Assembly (NCBI RefSeq): GCF_004791585.1
Contig: NZ_SRUU01000003.1
Span: forward strand, 124,690 to 188,689
DNA length: 64,000 nt
Direction: 5' to 3'
From: Mesorhizobium sp. M1C.F.Ca.ET.210.01.1.1
Lineage (GTDB): Bacteria; Pseudomonadota; Alphaproteobacteria; Rhizobiales; Rhizobiaceae
The notes under the pieces were generated by a model, which saw only the letters and a list, made by a program, of their open reading frames with translations, ran no database searches and was not told the origin of the DNA. Of the stretch, positions 40,739-49,615 are shown piece after piece. Positions within the stretch are counted from its first letter, which is position 1. Every line of letters starts with the position of its first letter. Position numbers and translations under genes: made by a program.

Positions 40739-41923
40739 TCAGTCGAGCACCGAGACGATCGCCTTGGCGAGGTCGTCCATGCCGTCTTCGGGCAGGCCGG
40801 CCACGTTGATGCGGCTGTCACCCACCATGTAGACCGCGTGCTCGGTGCGCAGGCGCTCGACCTGTGCTTCCGTCAGCCCCAGGCGGGAAAACATGCCGCG
40901 GTGGCTGGCGACGAAATCGAAGCGGTCGGAGTTGGACTGCCGGCGCAACGCTTCGGCGAAAGCGACGCGTAGCCTGAGCATCCGCAGCCGCATCTCCTCG
41001 AGCTCCGTCTCCCAGTCCTTCTTCAGGTCGGCGTCTTCCAGCACCATGCGCACGGCTGCCGCGCCATGGTCCGGCGGCATCGAATAGAGCGCGCGGGCCG
41101 CCGCCAGCATCTGGCTCGTCGCCACGTCCGCCTGCGCGCCGTCCTTGGCCATGATCATCGCTGCGCCGACGCGGTCGCGATAGACGGCAAAATTCTTGGA
41201 GCAGCTCGAGGCGACCACCATCTCCGGAACCTTGCCGGCGAGCAGCCGCAGCCCGGCGGCATCGGCATCGAGGCCTTCGCCAAAACCCTGATAAGCGATG
41301 TCGACGAAGGGCAGCAGGCCGCGATCCAGCAGGACGTCGGCAACCTTGGCCCACTGGGCGGCATCGAGGTTGGCGCCGGTCGGGTTGTGGCAGCAGCCGT
41401 GCAGCAGCACGACATCGCCGCTGTTGGCCGTCTTGAGCGCCGCCAGCATGTCGTCGAAGCGGACTGTGCCGGAAGCGGCGTCGAAATACGGATAGTCGCG
41501 GACCTCAAGGCCGGCGGCGCGCATCACCGGCAGATGGTTCGGCCACGTTGGATTGGAGAGCCAGACCGTCGCGCCGGGGCGTGTGCGCTGCAAAAGCTCG
41601 GCCACCAGCCTGAGCGCGCCCGATCCGCCCGGCGCCTGCGCGGCACGGATGCGCGAAAGGTCGGCCTTGTCGCCGAAGGCAAGCTTGATCATCGCGGCGT
41701 TGAAGCCGGTATCGCCGGCAAGGCCGAGATAGGTCTTGGTGTCCTGGGTGGCGAGCAGCCGCTTCTCGGCCTCGCGCACGGCGCGCATCACCGGCGTCCT
41801 GCCGTCCCGATCCTTGTAGACGCCGACGCCAAGGTCGACCTTGCCCGGGCGCGTGTCGGCGCGGTAGAGGCCGATCAAGGCCAGGATCTTGTCGGCGGGC
41901 GCGGGCTGCAGGCTTTCGAACAT
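40739..41923 (-). CDS. Aromatic/aspartate aminotransferase, class I
   Basis: A 394-residue PLP enzyme starting MFESLQPAPADKILALI, the TyrB/AspC subfamily of group Ia. It has NPTWPNH, HGCCHNPTGANL and the PLP lysine in SCSKNFAVYRDRVG; a C-terminal arginine for the carboxylate is in the INVAGLP region. It probably interconverts aromatic amino acids with 2-oxoglutarate. It lies upstream of mazG on the same strand with an 81-bp gap. Confidence 0.88.
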   Translation of the reverse strand: MFESLQPAPADKILALIGLYRADTRPGKVDLGVGVYKDRDGRTPVMRAVREAEKRLLATQDTKTYLGLAGDTGFNAAMIKLAFGDKADLSRIRAAQAPGGSGALRLVAELLQRTRPGATVWLSNPTWPNHLPVMRAAGLEVRDYPYFDAASGTVRFDDMLAALKTANSGDVVLLHGCCHNPTGANLDAAQWAKVADVLLDRGLLPFVDIAYQGFGEGLDADAAGLRLLAGKVPEMVVASSCSKNFAVYRDRVGAAMIMAKDGAQADVATSQMLAAARALYSMPPDHGAAAVRMVLEDADLKKDWETELEEMRLRMLRLRVAFAEALRRQSNSDRFDFVASHRGMFSRLGLTEAQVERLRTEHAVYMVGDSRINVAGLPEDGMDDLAKAIVSVLD

Positions 41924-42094
41924 CGATCAGGCTCCAATGGCGGGGGAGTGATACGCAAATCGGCCGCGCTTCGCCAGCAGTTTCGTCCGGATGCCCGCTC
42001 GCCGACGCAACACGACGCCCGCCGGATCGCAAAAGAAACGGCGGGCAGGGATTAAAGTCCCCACATGCTCCGTAAACAGGGAATGGAACGGTCG

Positions 42095-42616
42095 ATGGCA
42101 CGCTTCGATATCGTCGGGCAGTTGGGATCGCTGCGGCGCTATGCGCGCTCGCTGACGCGCGACAGCGCCGATGCCGAGGATCTCGTGCACGATGCGCTGG
42201 TGCGCGCTTACGAGCGGCGCGGGACCTTTCGCTCGGGCGGCAACCTGCGCGCCTGGCTGCTCGCGATCGTGCACAACATCTTCATCGACCGCATGCGCTC
42301 GCGCCGGTCGGAAGCTGCGCGCATCGAGCAGGCCGGACATGTCGCCGATACCAGCGCGCCTGCATCGCAGGACCATTCGGTGCGCCTGTCGCAGGTGCGG
42401 GAAGCCTTCCTGTCGCTCCCTGAAGAGCAACGCTCCGCGCTGCATCTCGTCGCCATCGAAGGGGTGAGCTACGCCGAGGCGGCCGAGGTCAGCGGCGTGC
42501 CGCTTGGGACCTTGATGTCGCGCATCGGCCGCGCGCGTGCGGCGCTGCGCGAGATGGAAGAGGGCGCTCGGGCGCGCGGCAAAAATCACTTGAGGATCGT
42601 GGGAGGTGAATCATGA
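42095..42616 (+). CDS. ECF RNA polymerase sigma factor
   Basis: A 173-residue sigma-70 family group IV factor. Region 2 covers residues about 8-75 (AEDLVHDALVRAYERRGTFR, then NLRAWLLAIVHNIFIDRMRSRR) and region 4 covers about 105-155 (LPEEQRSALHLVAIEGVSYAEAAEVSGVPLGTLMSRIGRARAALR). In-frame ATGs at 42065 and 42083 are also possible; none has a strong ribosome-binding site. It is coupled to a membrane anti-sigma factor by ATGA. Confidence 0.88.
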   Translation: MARFDIVGQLGSLRRYARSLTRDSADAEDLVHDALVRAYERRGTFRSGGNLRAWLLAIVHNIFIDRMRSRRSEAARIEQAGHVADTSAPASQDHSVRLSQVREAFLSLPEEQRSALHLVAIEGVSYAEAAEVSGVPLGTLMSRIGRARAALREMEEGARARGKNHLRIVGGES

Positions 42617-43386
42617 CCGCTATCGTCGATCCCGTGACCGATGCCGATCTCGACGCTTACGTCGACGATCAGCTCGAGGTTGCTCGCCGCATCGAGGTCG
42701 AAGCATTCCTGTCCGCCCGACCCGAGGTGGCTGCGCGGGTGATGTCCGATCTCAGGACGCGTGACGAGTTGCGCGTGGCGCTGGCCGGACCAGGCGCAAC
42801 GGCGCGCCCGGCAACGACCGAGGCGGCGCGGCGGCTGGAAAGGGCGCTCGCCAGGGGGCGTGTCCTTTCCCTGCTGCAACGGGCTGCAGCGGCGGCTGTG
42901 CTGGTGGCGGCGGGCTGGCTTGCCAACGGCATCTTCGGACCGATCATGGTGACAAAGGTGGTCGCCTCGACGCAGCCGCCCGCCTATGTCGAGGAAGCGG
43001 TGAGTGCGCATCGGACGACCCTGGTGCGCGAGACGATGCCGTCGCAGCAGGAAGCGCCGGGCTACAATGCCGATGAAATCCGCGCCGCGACCGCGATCGT
43101 CATGCCTGTGCTGCCGGACGACTGGAGGATACGCGACGTCCAGGTCTATCCGTCGCGCTTCGGGCCAACCGTCGAGATGGCGGTCGAAACGAAGGACCTC
43201 GGGCTGGTCTCGCTGTTTGCCATCAGGCCAGGCACCTTCGACGTGGTGAAGCCGACGGCCGCCCCCTCGGGCGATATCTCATCCGCCTACTTCCAGATCG
43301 GCGAGGTGGCCTATGCGGTCGTCGGACGAAGCGATGCCGGCGATCTCGATCGGGCCGCCGAAAAGCTGGCCCGGACGCTTTACTGA
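42613..43386 (+). CDS. Membrane anti-sigma factor
   Basis: A 257-residue protein. The N-terminal cytoplasmic sigma-binding helix bundle (DADLDAYVDDQLEVARRIEVEAFL) is followed by one membrane span (residues about 83-108, ending GWLANGIFG) and a periplasmic domain. The zinc HxxxCxxC motif of ZAS anti-sigma factors is absent, so redox sensing through zinc is unlikely. Overlap with the sigma gene marks a cognate pair. The signal is not known. Confidence 0.82.
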   Translation: MTAIVDPVTDADLDAYVDDQLEVARRIEVEAFLSARPEVAARVMSDLRTRDELRVALAGPGATARPATTEAARRLERALARGRVLSLLQRAAAAAVLVAAGWLANGIFGPIMVTKVVASTQPPAYVEEAVSAHRTTLVRETMPSQQEAPGYNADEIRAATAIVMPVLPDDWRIRDVQVYPSRFGPTVEMAVETKDLGLVSLFAIRPGTFDVVKPTAAPSGDISSAYFQIGEVAYAVVGRSDAGDLDRAAEKLARTLY

Positions 43387-43418
43387 ACCCACAACCGATC
43401 CAACCAAGGAGAACCCGA

Positions 43419-44135
43419 ATGAACAGCCCCAATCTGGGATACCGAATGGGCGCCGGCGCCCAGGCCGGAGCGGTCTATAACGAGGGCCTGCGCCGGCACA
43501 TGCTGCGCGTCTACAACTATATGGGCCTTGGCCTGGTAGTCACCGGCCTCGTCGCCGTTGCGGTAGCCTCGACGCCGGCGCTTTATGTGCCCATCTTCTC
43601 CAGCCCGCTGAAATGGGTGGTGATGCTGGCGCCGCTCGCCTTCGTCATGCTCTTCTCCTTCAAGATGCAGACGATGTCGGCGGCAAGCGCGCAGATGATG
43701 TTCTGGGCCTTCTGCGCCGTCATGGGCCTGTCTCTCGCTTCGGTGTTCCTGGTCTTCACCGGCACCAGCATCGCTCGCACCTTCTTCATCGCTGCGACGA
43801 TGTTCGGCGCCACCAGCCTCTACGGTTACACGACTAGGCGCGACCTGACGCAGTTCTCGTCCTTCCTGATCATGGGCCTGATCGGCGTGGTGATCGCCAG
43901 CCTCGTCAACCTGTTCCTCGGCTCGACCGCGCTGCAGTTCGCCATCTCGGTGATCGGCATCGCCGTCTTCATCGGCCTGACCGCCTGGGACACGCAGACC
44001 ATCAAGGAGCAGTATGCCGAGAATTTCGATGCGGAATCGCAGCAGAAGCTTGCCGTCTTCGGCGCCTTCTCGCTCTATCTGAACTTCATCAACATCTTCC
44101 AGCTGTTGCTGAATTTCACCGGCGAGCGCGAATAG
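43419..44135 (+). CDS. Bax inhibitor-1/YccA family membrane protein
   Basis: A 238-residue protein with seven predicted membrane segments and the BI-1 pattern, including the C-terminal AWDTQTIKEQYAENFDAESQQKLAVFGAFSLYLNFINIFQ. Bacterial members are proposed pH-sensitive calcium leak proteins or partners of FtsH. A ribosome-binding site AAGGAGAA lies before the ATG. A terminator follows. Confidence 0.92.
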   Translation: MNSPNLGYRMGAGAQAGAVYNEGLRRHMLRVYNYMGLGLVVTGLVAVAVASTPALYVPIFSSPLKWVVMLAPLAFVMLFSFKMQTMSAASAQMMFWAFCAVMGLSLASVFLVFTGTSIARTFFIAATMFGATSLYGYTTRRDLTQFSSFLIMGLIGVVIASLVNLFLGSTALQFAISVIGIAVFIGLTAWDTQTIKEQYAENFDAESQQKLAVFGAFSLYLNFINIFQLLLNFTGERE

Positions 44136-44170
44136 TCCGAACCGCGTCAGGCAGCATTTCGGATATCATC

Positions 44171-44206
44171 GTGGCCGGAGGGCGACTTTCGGCCACAGCT
44201 TTTTTT
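44171..44206 (+). terminator. Rho-independent terminator of the BI-1 family gene
   Basis: GTGGCCG (44171-44177) pairs with CGGCCAC (44190-44196), followed by AGC and seven T residues. Confidence 0.82.
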
Positions 44207-44315
44207 GGAACGGCGTTCATCGCAGTTCCGTGAGGCTGGGCGCAACCCGCCGCCCTTGAGTTCACGCGAGGCCTTTTGCTAGCCTGCCGGCCGCATCAGG
44301 CAATCGCGAGGACAC

Positions 44316-45191
44316 ATGGAACAGGTGACGCTTCACGCTGACGGCATCTCGGCGACCATCGTCGGGCAGGGGGCTGAACTGGTCTCCTTGCGCGATGCAG
44401 ATGGTACAGAGCTGTTGTGGCAGGCGGGACCCGCCTGGCGTCGCCATTCTCCGGTCCTGTTCCCAATCGTTGGCCGTCTGAAAGGCGACCAGTTGCGCCA
44501 TGGCGGCCAAGCCTATCCGATGACGCAGCATGGATTCGCGCGCGACAAGCGCTTTGCCTGGGCGGAGCAGGGGCCTTCCTCCTGCACCTTGGTCCTCACC
44601 GACGACGCCGAAACCCGCGGCCATTACCCATTCGTGTTCCGACTGGCGATAAGCTACAGCCTCGCACCTCGGCAGCTTGGTGTGACCTTCGAGGTCGCCA
44701 ACACGGGCGATCAAGTGCTGCCGGCTTCGATCGGCGCTCACCCGGCCTTCAACTGGCCGCTGCTGCCGGAATTGCCCAAGGAAGCCTACCGGCTGACCTT
44801 TGCCGAAAACGACCCTGCGCCGATCCGCCGCCTGAAGGATGGTCTGCTGCTGCCAACGCCGCTACCCACGCCCATCGAAGGCAAGACGCTCGCGCTCTCC
44901 GAGCGGCTCTTCGACAAGGACGCCGTCATCCTGGACCGGCCGGCCAGCTCCAGCGTGCGCTATGCCGCCGAGCGCGGGCCGGCGATCGAGATGTCGTGGC
45001 AGGGTTTCAACGAGCTGGGCATCTGGTCCAAGCCGGGCGGGGCGCCGTTCCTGTGCATCGAGCCCTGGCATGGCATCGCAAGCCCTGTCGATTTCGACGG
45101 CGAGTTTGCCGACAAACCGGGCGTGATGCTGATCGAGCCGGGCGCAAAGCGCACGTTGACCTATCGGATCGCCGTCAGCCGGGAGCGGTAA
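44316..45191 (+). CDS. Aldose 1-epimerase family protein
   Basis: A 291-residue galactose mutarotase-like fold, YeaD/LacX type. The pattern AELVSLRDADGTELLWQAGPAWRRHSPVLFPIVGRL, the HGFARD histidine, SIGAHPAFNWPL and the C-terminal ICIEPWHG glutamate/tryptophan agree. It interconverts sugar anomers; the specific sugar is unknown. It ends three bases before the next gene. Confidence 0.88.
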   Translation: MEQVTLHADGISATIVGQGAELVSLRDADGTELLWQAGPAWRRHSPVLFPIVGRLKGDQLRHGGQAYPMTQHGFARDKRFAWAEQGPSSCTLVLTDDAETRGHYPFVFRLAISYSLAPRQLGVTFEVANTGDQVLPASIGAHPAFNWPLLPELPKEAYRLTFAENDPAPIRRLKDGLLLPTPLPTPIEGKTLALSERLFDKDAVILDRPASSSVRYAAERGPAIEMSWQGFNELGIWSKPGGAPFLCIEPWHGIASPVDFDGEFADKPGVMLIEPGAKRTLTYRIAVSRER

Positions 45192-45194
45192 GGC

Positions 45195-45605
45195 ATGGCT
45201 TTTGCGATCAAGGCCGAGCTCAAGGACCCGCAGGCGCAGATGTTCTCATTCGCCGCGCAGAAGACCATGTATGGCGGCAAGCATATTGCCGAAGGCGACA
45301 CGATCTTCGTGTTCGCCAGCGAGAACGAAGGCGGGCAGGGGCTTGTCGCGCGCGGCATCGTCATATCTTCCGAGACCACGCCAAGGAGACCCGACCTCGA
45401 ACGGCAGACGCCGCGCGTCAGCATCTCCGTCCGCCGCACTGCGACTGCGGCCAAGAGGGTGGGCAGGAACGAACTCAAGCGCTTCAAGGACTGGAACGAT
45501 GGCCGGCCCGAGACCGAGCTCAACTTCAAATTCTATCGTCAGGCGACGGACAAGATCGTCGGCATCTCTGGCGAGGCGGCGGCGTTTCTCGACGGATTTT
45601 TCTAG
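45195..45605 (+). CDS. Conserved protein of unknown function
   Basis: A 136-residue soluble protein, beginning MAFAIKAELKDPQAQMFSFAAQKTMYGGKHI, with a central EGDTIFVFASENEGGQGLVARGIV strand region that looks like an EVE/PUA-type small barrel, followed by a basic RRTATAAKRVGRNELKRFKDW stretch. That fold suggestion is a guess. It is coupled to the epimerase (3-base gap). A palindromic repeat begins right after its stop. Confidence 0.72.
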   Translation: MAFAIKAELKDPQAQMFSFAAQKTMYGGKHIAEGDTIFVFASENEGGQGLVARGIVISSETTPRRPDLERQTPRVSISVRRTATAAKRVGRNELKRFKDWNDGRPETELNFKFYRQATDKIVGISGEAAAFLDGFF

Positions 45606-45606
45606 C

Positions 45607-45650
45607 GCAATTCCAGGAGAGGTATGTAACGGTTTTCCGTCCGGAATTGC
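45607..45650. repeat. Palindromic intergenic repeat, copy 2 (GCAATTCC family)
   Basis: GCAATTCC (45607-45614) pairs with GGAATTGC (45643-45650), with the inner ACGGTTTTCCGTCC shared with copy 1. An A/T-rich segment and another inverted GAATTC-containing part extend the element to about 45700. Confidence 0.72.
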
Positions 45651-45703
45651 GTAAAAACAAATACTTAGAATGGCTCGGCGATGCCGTGAATTCCTGAACC
45701 GCT

Positions 45704-46207
45704 CTAGGACGGCCAGCCACGGCCCAAATCGATCTCCTTCAATGGATCGCCTCCATCGATGAAGAGCCTGCCATGTGGTTTCAGTGCCGCCTTGATACGC
45801 GTCAAGGCCGCCCGGCCAGCCTCGGGGTGACGCCCGTCGAGCGCGCCGACCCGCATGGCAAAGGCGATATCGAAGAGCGCATCACCAGGCCTCAATGCGA
45901 AGTCCTCGATTGCCGCATGTCTGAAATCCAGGCTGCCCACAGCCATCTCATCGGCCGATCCCGCCCGCGCCAACCGGATTGCCTTTTCCGACCGGTCGAT
46001 GGCCAGAACGAAGCCGTGGCCGACACGGCGAGCGACAGCACGCGCGGCAACGCCGGGGCCACAGCCGATCTCCAGGACGCGCAGTCCCGGCTTCAATGGA
46101 AGCGCTTCGACGAAGGCGGATATCCGCTCGGAGATTCCGGCAGTCATGCGATACGTTATGCAATTCGGTTTGTGGGCAACGCAAGCCGAAGGGAAGGGTG
46201 TCGGCAT
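45704..46207 (-). CDS. SAM-dependent methyltransferase
   Basis: A class I methyltransferase with the SAM-binding motif I RVLEIGCGPGVAARAVARRVG and motif II VLAIDRSEKAI. The frame is open beyond the likely start. The ATG at 46207 (GAGAGAAAG 10 bases upstream) gives 167 residues; ATG at 46147 would give 147 and start at MTAGISERI. The protein is short and lacks a recognisable substrate domain. Confidence 0.72.
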   Translation of the reverse strand: MPTPFPSACVAHKPNCITYRMTAGISERISAFVEALPLKPGLRVLEIGCGPGVAARAVARRVGHGFVLAIDRSEKAIRLARAGSADEMAVGSLDFRHAAIEDFALRPGDALFDIAFAMRVGALDGRHPEAGRAALTRIKAALKPHGRLFIDGGDPLKEIDLGRGWPS

Positions 46208-46277
46208 GCGCGACCCAGGCTTTCTCTCGCCGTTCGTTGTAAGCATTTCGACCGCTTGATTTGGAAGGAGACACAGC

Positions 46278-46670
46278 ATGGACCGGTTCAGGGGCAGTTG
46301 CCTGTGCGGCAATGTCCGACTTGTGGCGTCGGGCCGCCCATACCGGGTCGGCATCTGTCACTGCCTCGACTGCCGCAAGCACCATGGCGCGCTTTTCTAT
46401 GCTGCGGCGATATTCCCCCAGGATGCGGTGACGATCGAGGGCGAAACAGGCGATTATGCCGGGCGGTTCTTCTGTCCGCGTTGCGGCTCGTCCGTCTTCG
46501 CGCGCAGCGGGGACGAAGTCGAGGTGCATCTCGGATCCCTGGACGCGCCGGACCAGCTGATGCCAACCTACGAGCTCTGGACCATCCGTCGCGAGTCGTG
46601 GCTGCCGCCGTTTCCGCTCACGAGACGATATGAGCGCGACCGTGAGGCCAAGGGCCGCTTCGAGGAGTAG
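46278..46670 (+). CDS. GFA family zinc-binding protein (second copy in window)
   Basis: A 130-residue protein with GSCLCG (residues 7-12), CHCLDC (27-32) and CPRCG (66-70), the full zinc-ligand set of the GFA family. It has a good ribosome-binding site (GGAAGGAG). It is not closely similar to the copy at 4280. The biochemical role is unknown. It is divergent from the methyltransferase. Confidence 0.85.
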   Translation: MDRFRGSCLCGNVRLVASGRPYRVGICHCLDCRKHHGALFYAAAIFPQDAVTIEGETGDYAGRFFCPRCGSSVFARSGDEVEVHLGSLDAPDQLMPTYELWTIRRESWLPPFPLTRRYERDREAKGRFEE

Positions 46671-46724
46671 CGGGCGACAACCAAGTTCCGGATCGAATGG
46701 CCGCCTGGGTAGTCTCGCCAGCCG

Positions 46725-48242
46725 TCACTCCGGAAGACCGGCTTTGCGGAAGCCGTCGACGAAATGCTCGAGCGTCGCGTCGTCGCGGAACGGCTCGGTC
46801 CAGACCCAATGGCGGGTCGTGAAATGCCGATTGCTGACGAGGAACAGTTCGACCTCTGCCCGGGCTTCGTCGAGCCGGCCGAGTTGCGCAAGGCTCGCCG
46901 CCAGGAAACGGCGTGAGCTGGTGCGATAGGTCTCGTCCCGGCGCAGCGTCTCGACGGCGGCCTCATAGTCGCCCGCCGCATATTGCGCCGCGCCGAGCGT
47001 CAGATAGTACCAGCTTGGGGGGAACGGGTTCAGCCGGAACGCCTTGCGAATGTGCTCGAGGCCTTCCTCCACCCGCCCGGCCAAGACCTTGATGTCGGAC
47101 AATGTCGCCCATGCATCGGCCTCGTTCGGGTCGAGCTCGAACGTCTTGGCGAATTCCGCATCGGCCTCGTCGAAGCGGCGCTCATAGGCAAGCAGGTTGG
47201 CCAGCACCCAGCGGCAGCCGGCATCGTTGGGATCGATCGCCACGGCCTTGCGGGCCAGTTCCAGCGCAAGGCCGCGGTTGGGTTCGATGGGTTCGCCCCA
47301 GTGTACCCACCCCATCCAATGGTTCATGGCAAGCCAGCGATAGGCCTCGGCGTATTCGGGATCGAGCGAGACCGCGCGCGTCAGCATCAGATGCGCTTCC
47401 TGTGCCGTCTGCGGCGAGTCGTCGATCAGCTTGCGCGCCCGCACACAGAGATCGTAGGCCTCGAGATTCTTGGGCCGGTTGCGCGGCGGCGATGCGCGCA
47501 GCCTGCCGAGCAACGCCTCGACGATCTTGGCCGTCACTTCGTCCTGGACGGCAAAGATATCTTCCAGGCTGCGATCGAAGCGTTCCGCCCACAGGTGCTC
47601 GCCGCTCACCGCGTCGACCAGCTGCGCGTTGATGCGCACGCGCCCGGCGGCGCGCCGCGCGCTCCCTTCGAGCAGGTAGCGCACGCCGAGATCCTCGGCG
47701 ATCGCGCGCACGTCCATCGCCTTTCCCTTGTAGGCGAAGACCGAGTTGCGCGCGATGACGAACAGGCCCGCGTTCCTGGACAGGTCGGTTATCAGGTCCT
47801 CGGTCAATCCGTCCGCGAAGGAGTCCTGCTCGGGATCGTTGCCGAAATTGACGAAAGGCAGCACGGCGATCGACGGCTTGCCGGGCAGCGGCAAAGGTTT
47901 CCGCTTCGCATCGCCGAGCTGTTCGATGGCGCCGGTGAAGCGGTAGCCGACGCGCGGAACCGTGGCGATCCATTCACCGCCATCGGCGGCCGGGCCAAGC
48001 AGCTTCCTGAGCTGCGCGATCTGGACGGTGAGGTTGCCTTCCTCGACAGCCGTGCCCGGCCATGCCGCATCCATCAGCTCGGCCTTGGCCAGGATTTCGC
48101 CGGGGCGTTCGACGAGCGCCGCGAGTAGCCTCAGCCCGCGGTAGCCGGCTGCCACGGGAACATCGTTCCGAAGCAGCGTTCCCGCAGTCGAATCAAGCAC
48201 GTATGGGCCAAAGGCAAAGCGGGATCCCTGCATGCGGCGCAT
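46725..48242 (-). CDS. CadC-like winged-helix regulator with TolB/FlgO-like and TPR domains
   Basis: A 505-residue protein in three parts. An OmpR-type winged helix spans residues about 10-100 (LLAALVERPGEILAKAELMDAAWPG, then VQIAQLRKLLG and PRVGYRF). A TolB/FlgO-like domain covers about 120-260 (SIAVLPFVNFGNDPEQDSFADGLTEDLI). TPR repeats then run to the end (EAYRWLAMNHWMG, DADAEFAKTFELDPNEADAW). No membrane span is evident. Large families of such regulators are found in rhizobia; target genes are unknown. Confidence 0.82.
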   Translation of the reverse strand: MRRMQGSRFAFGPYVLDSTAGTLLRNDVPVAAGYRGLRLLAALVERPGEILAKAELMDAAWPGTAVEEGNLTVQIAQLRKLLGPAADGGEWIATVPRVGYRFTGAIEQLGDAKRKPLPLPGKPSIAVLPFVNFGNDPEQDSFADGLTEDLITDLSRNAGLFVIARNSVFAYKGKAMDVRAIAEDLGVRYLLEGSARRAAGRVRINAQLVDAVSGEHLWAERFDRSLEDIFAVQDEVTAKIVEALLGRLRASPPRNRPKNLEAYDLCVRARKLIDDSPQTAQEAHLMLTRAVSLDPEYAEAYRWLAMNHWMGWVHWGEPIEPNRGLALELARKAVAIDPNDAGCRWVLANLLAYERRFDEADAEFAKTFELDPNEADAWATLSDIKVLAGRVEEGLEHIRKAFRLNPFPPSWYYLTLGAAQYAAGDYEAAVETLRRDETYRTSSRRFLAASLAQLGRLDEARAEVELFLVSNRHFTTRHWVWTEPFRDDATLEHFVDGFRKAGLPE

Positions 48243-48249
48243 CTATAGA

Positions 48250-48316
48250 GCAATTCGAGGAAAAGTGTGAAACGGTTTGGCTTGGCGACTTCGCCGTAGC
48301 CTCCGTCCGGAATTGC
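48250..48316. repeat. Palindromic repeat, copy 3, with a 23-bp nested palindromic insertion
   Basis: GCAATTCG (48250-48257) pairs with GGAATTGC (48309-48316) as in copies 1 and 2, but after ACGGTTT there is an exact 23-bp insertion (48279-48301). It reads GGCTTGGCGA-CT-TCGCC-GT-AGCC, itself an inverted repeat. After it the sequence resumes TCCGTCCGGAATTGC. Confidence 0.72.
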
Positions 48317-48495
48317 GTCAAATCAAAGAGATAGGGCGGCTCGTCGTTCCGTGAAGCGACAGGCCGCATAAGCCCATTTGGAAGTTTTGAGAACTATTTG
48401 GGAGGGCTTAATTACGAAGCCGTCCGCAACCTGCAGAATTCAATCTCTTTCAGGTCGAAGGGCCCTCCGGGACCCTGAGCCATACGGAGGTTGCC

Positions 48496-48732
48496 ATGAA
48501 CAAGACCCTTGCATCAGTCCCGCATCAGAGAGCGCTGGTCAGGCGGGCATCGCCTAGGCGCTACAGCCTGGCGACCCTGCGAAGCATGATCTCGGCCTGG
48601 CGTGAGCAGACACGCTTTCGCTGGGATCTCAAGCGAATTTCGGAGGCCAATCCGCATCTGATCGACGATATCGGCCTGACGAAACGGCAGGCAGAGGACG
48701 AGATCGCCAAGCTGCCTTTCTGGCAGCGATGA
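48496..48732 (+). CDS. DUF1127 domain-containing protein
   Basis: A 78-residue basic protein with a DUF1127 (YjiS-like) C-terminus: FRWDLKRISEANPHLIDDIGLTKRQAEDEIAKLPFWQ. Small DUF1127 proteins of alphaproteobacteria have been linked to RNA metabolism and phosphate or stress responses. ACGGAGG lies 6 bases before the ATG. The 250-bp gap upstream holds repeat copy 3 and the probable promoter. Confidence 0.85.
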   Translation: MNKTLASVPHQRALVRRASPRRYSLATLRSMISAWREQTRFRWDLKRISEANPHLIDDIGLTKRQAEDEIAKLPFWQR

Positions 48733-48865
48733 GCGCTGCGTGGCGCAGGCGAGGGCGATGTGGGGACGATCGCTGTCCGCCAGCCTTCGCGAAGAGCTGA
48801 AAGCGGGGTTCAAACCTGCCGGACGAGGGCGCCGACCAGATCGAGCGGTCACGAAGCGGCTGCCA

Positions 48866-49600
48866 TCATGCATATTGCCGTTCTAGAAAGTCGACTATCA
48901 ACGATCCGGCCTGTTCCGCGTGGGTTTCCAGCAAAAAGTGAGCACCATCGAGGATATGAGCTTCCATCCTGGGCAACGCCTGCATCCACGATAGTGTCTC
49001 TGCAAGATCGAAGAAACTGTCATGCCGTCCCCATACCATGAGGGCGCGAGGCTGCCGGCGCTTCAGATAGCCGGCGATCGCGTCGAAGCGAGCGACATAT
49101 TTGCCATAGTCTGCAATGAGGGCGCGCTGCGTCGCCATGCGACCGGGAAGCTGCATAACGCGCCAGTCCTCCTCCCAGCTTTCCGCCGGAATTTGCACGG
49201 CCAGGTCCTCGGGTACGCCCGCAATATACTGATCCCTCGTGCCCGTGAACGTCAGGTGAGCGGTAGCACCTGCCTCACTGTCCGCATTTGGATTGGCCCA
49301 AAAGTCCTGCGTCGCCTTCCACAACGGCCCCATTCCGCTCCGATGTGCGTTGGCGTTCTGGATGATCAAACCCAATACCTCATCGGGAGCCTGCATGGCT
49401 ATCCGCAATCCGACCGGCGCACCAAAGTCGTGGAGGTAGATGTAGCGTGGGCCGACCGAGAGATGGCCGAGCAACTCCGAGATCGCATCGGCACAAGCGT
49501 AAGGACGGTGCAGGCAGCGCGTGAGACTTGCCGAACCCAGGCAGGTCGGGGGCAATCACATAGGCCGCCTTTGACAATGCAGGAGTTCAGTTCCCGAGCA
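48866..49600 (-). pseudogene. Alpha/beta hydrolase, N-terminally truncated and frameshifted
   Basis: The main frame (48866 to about 49520) covers the haloalkane dehalogenase/epoxide hydrolase-like C-terminal two-thirds: YIYLHDFGAPVGLRIA (the nucleophile motif, HDFGAP) to MVWGRHDSFF and LDGAHFLLETHAEQAG. The residues before it, ALSKAAYVIAPDLPGFGKS, are in another frame, and the stretch before those is in a third. At least two frameshifts plus loss of the N-terminus make it non-functional. The IS66 remnant borders the lost end. Confidence 0.75.
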
Positions 49601-49615
49601 CCCGCGTTCCCTACG

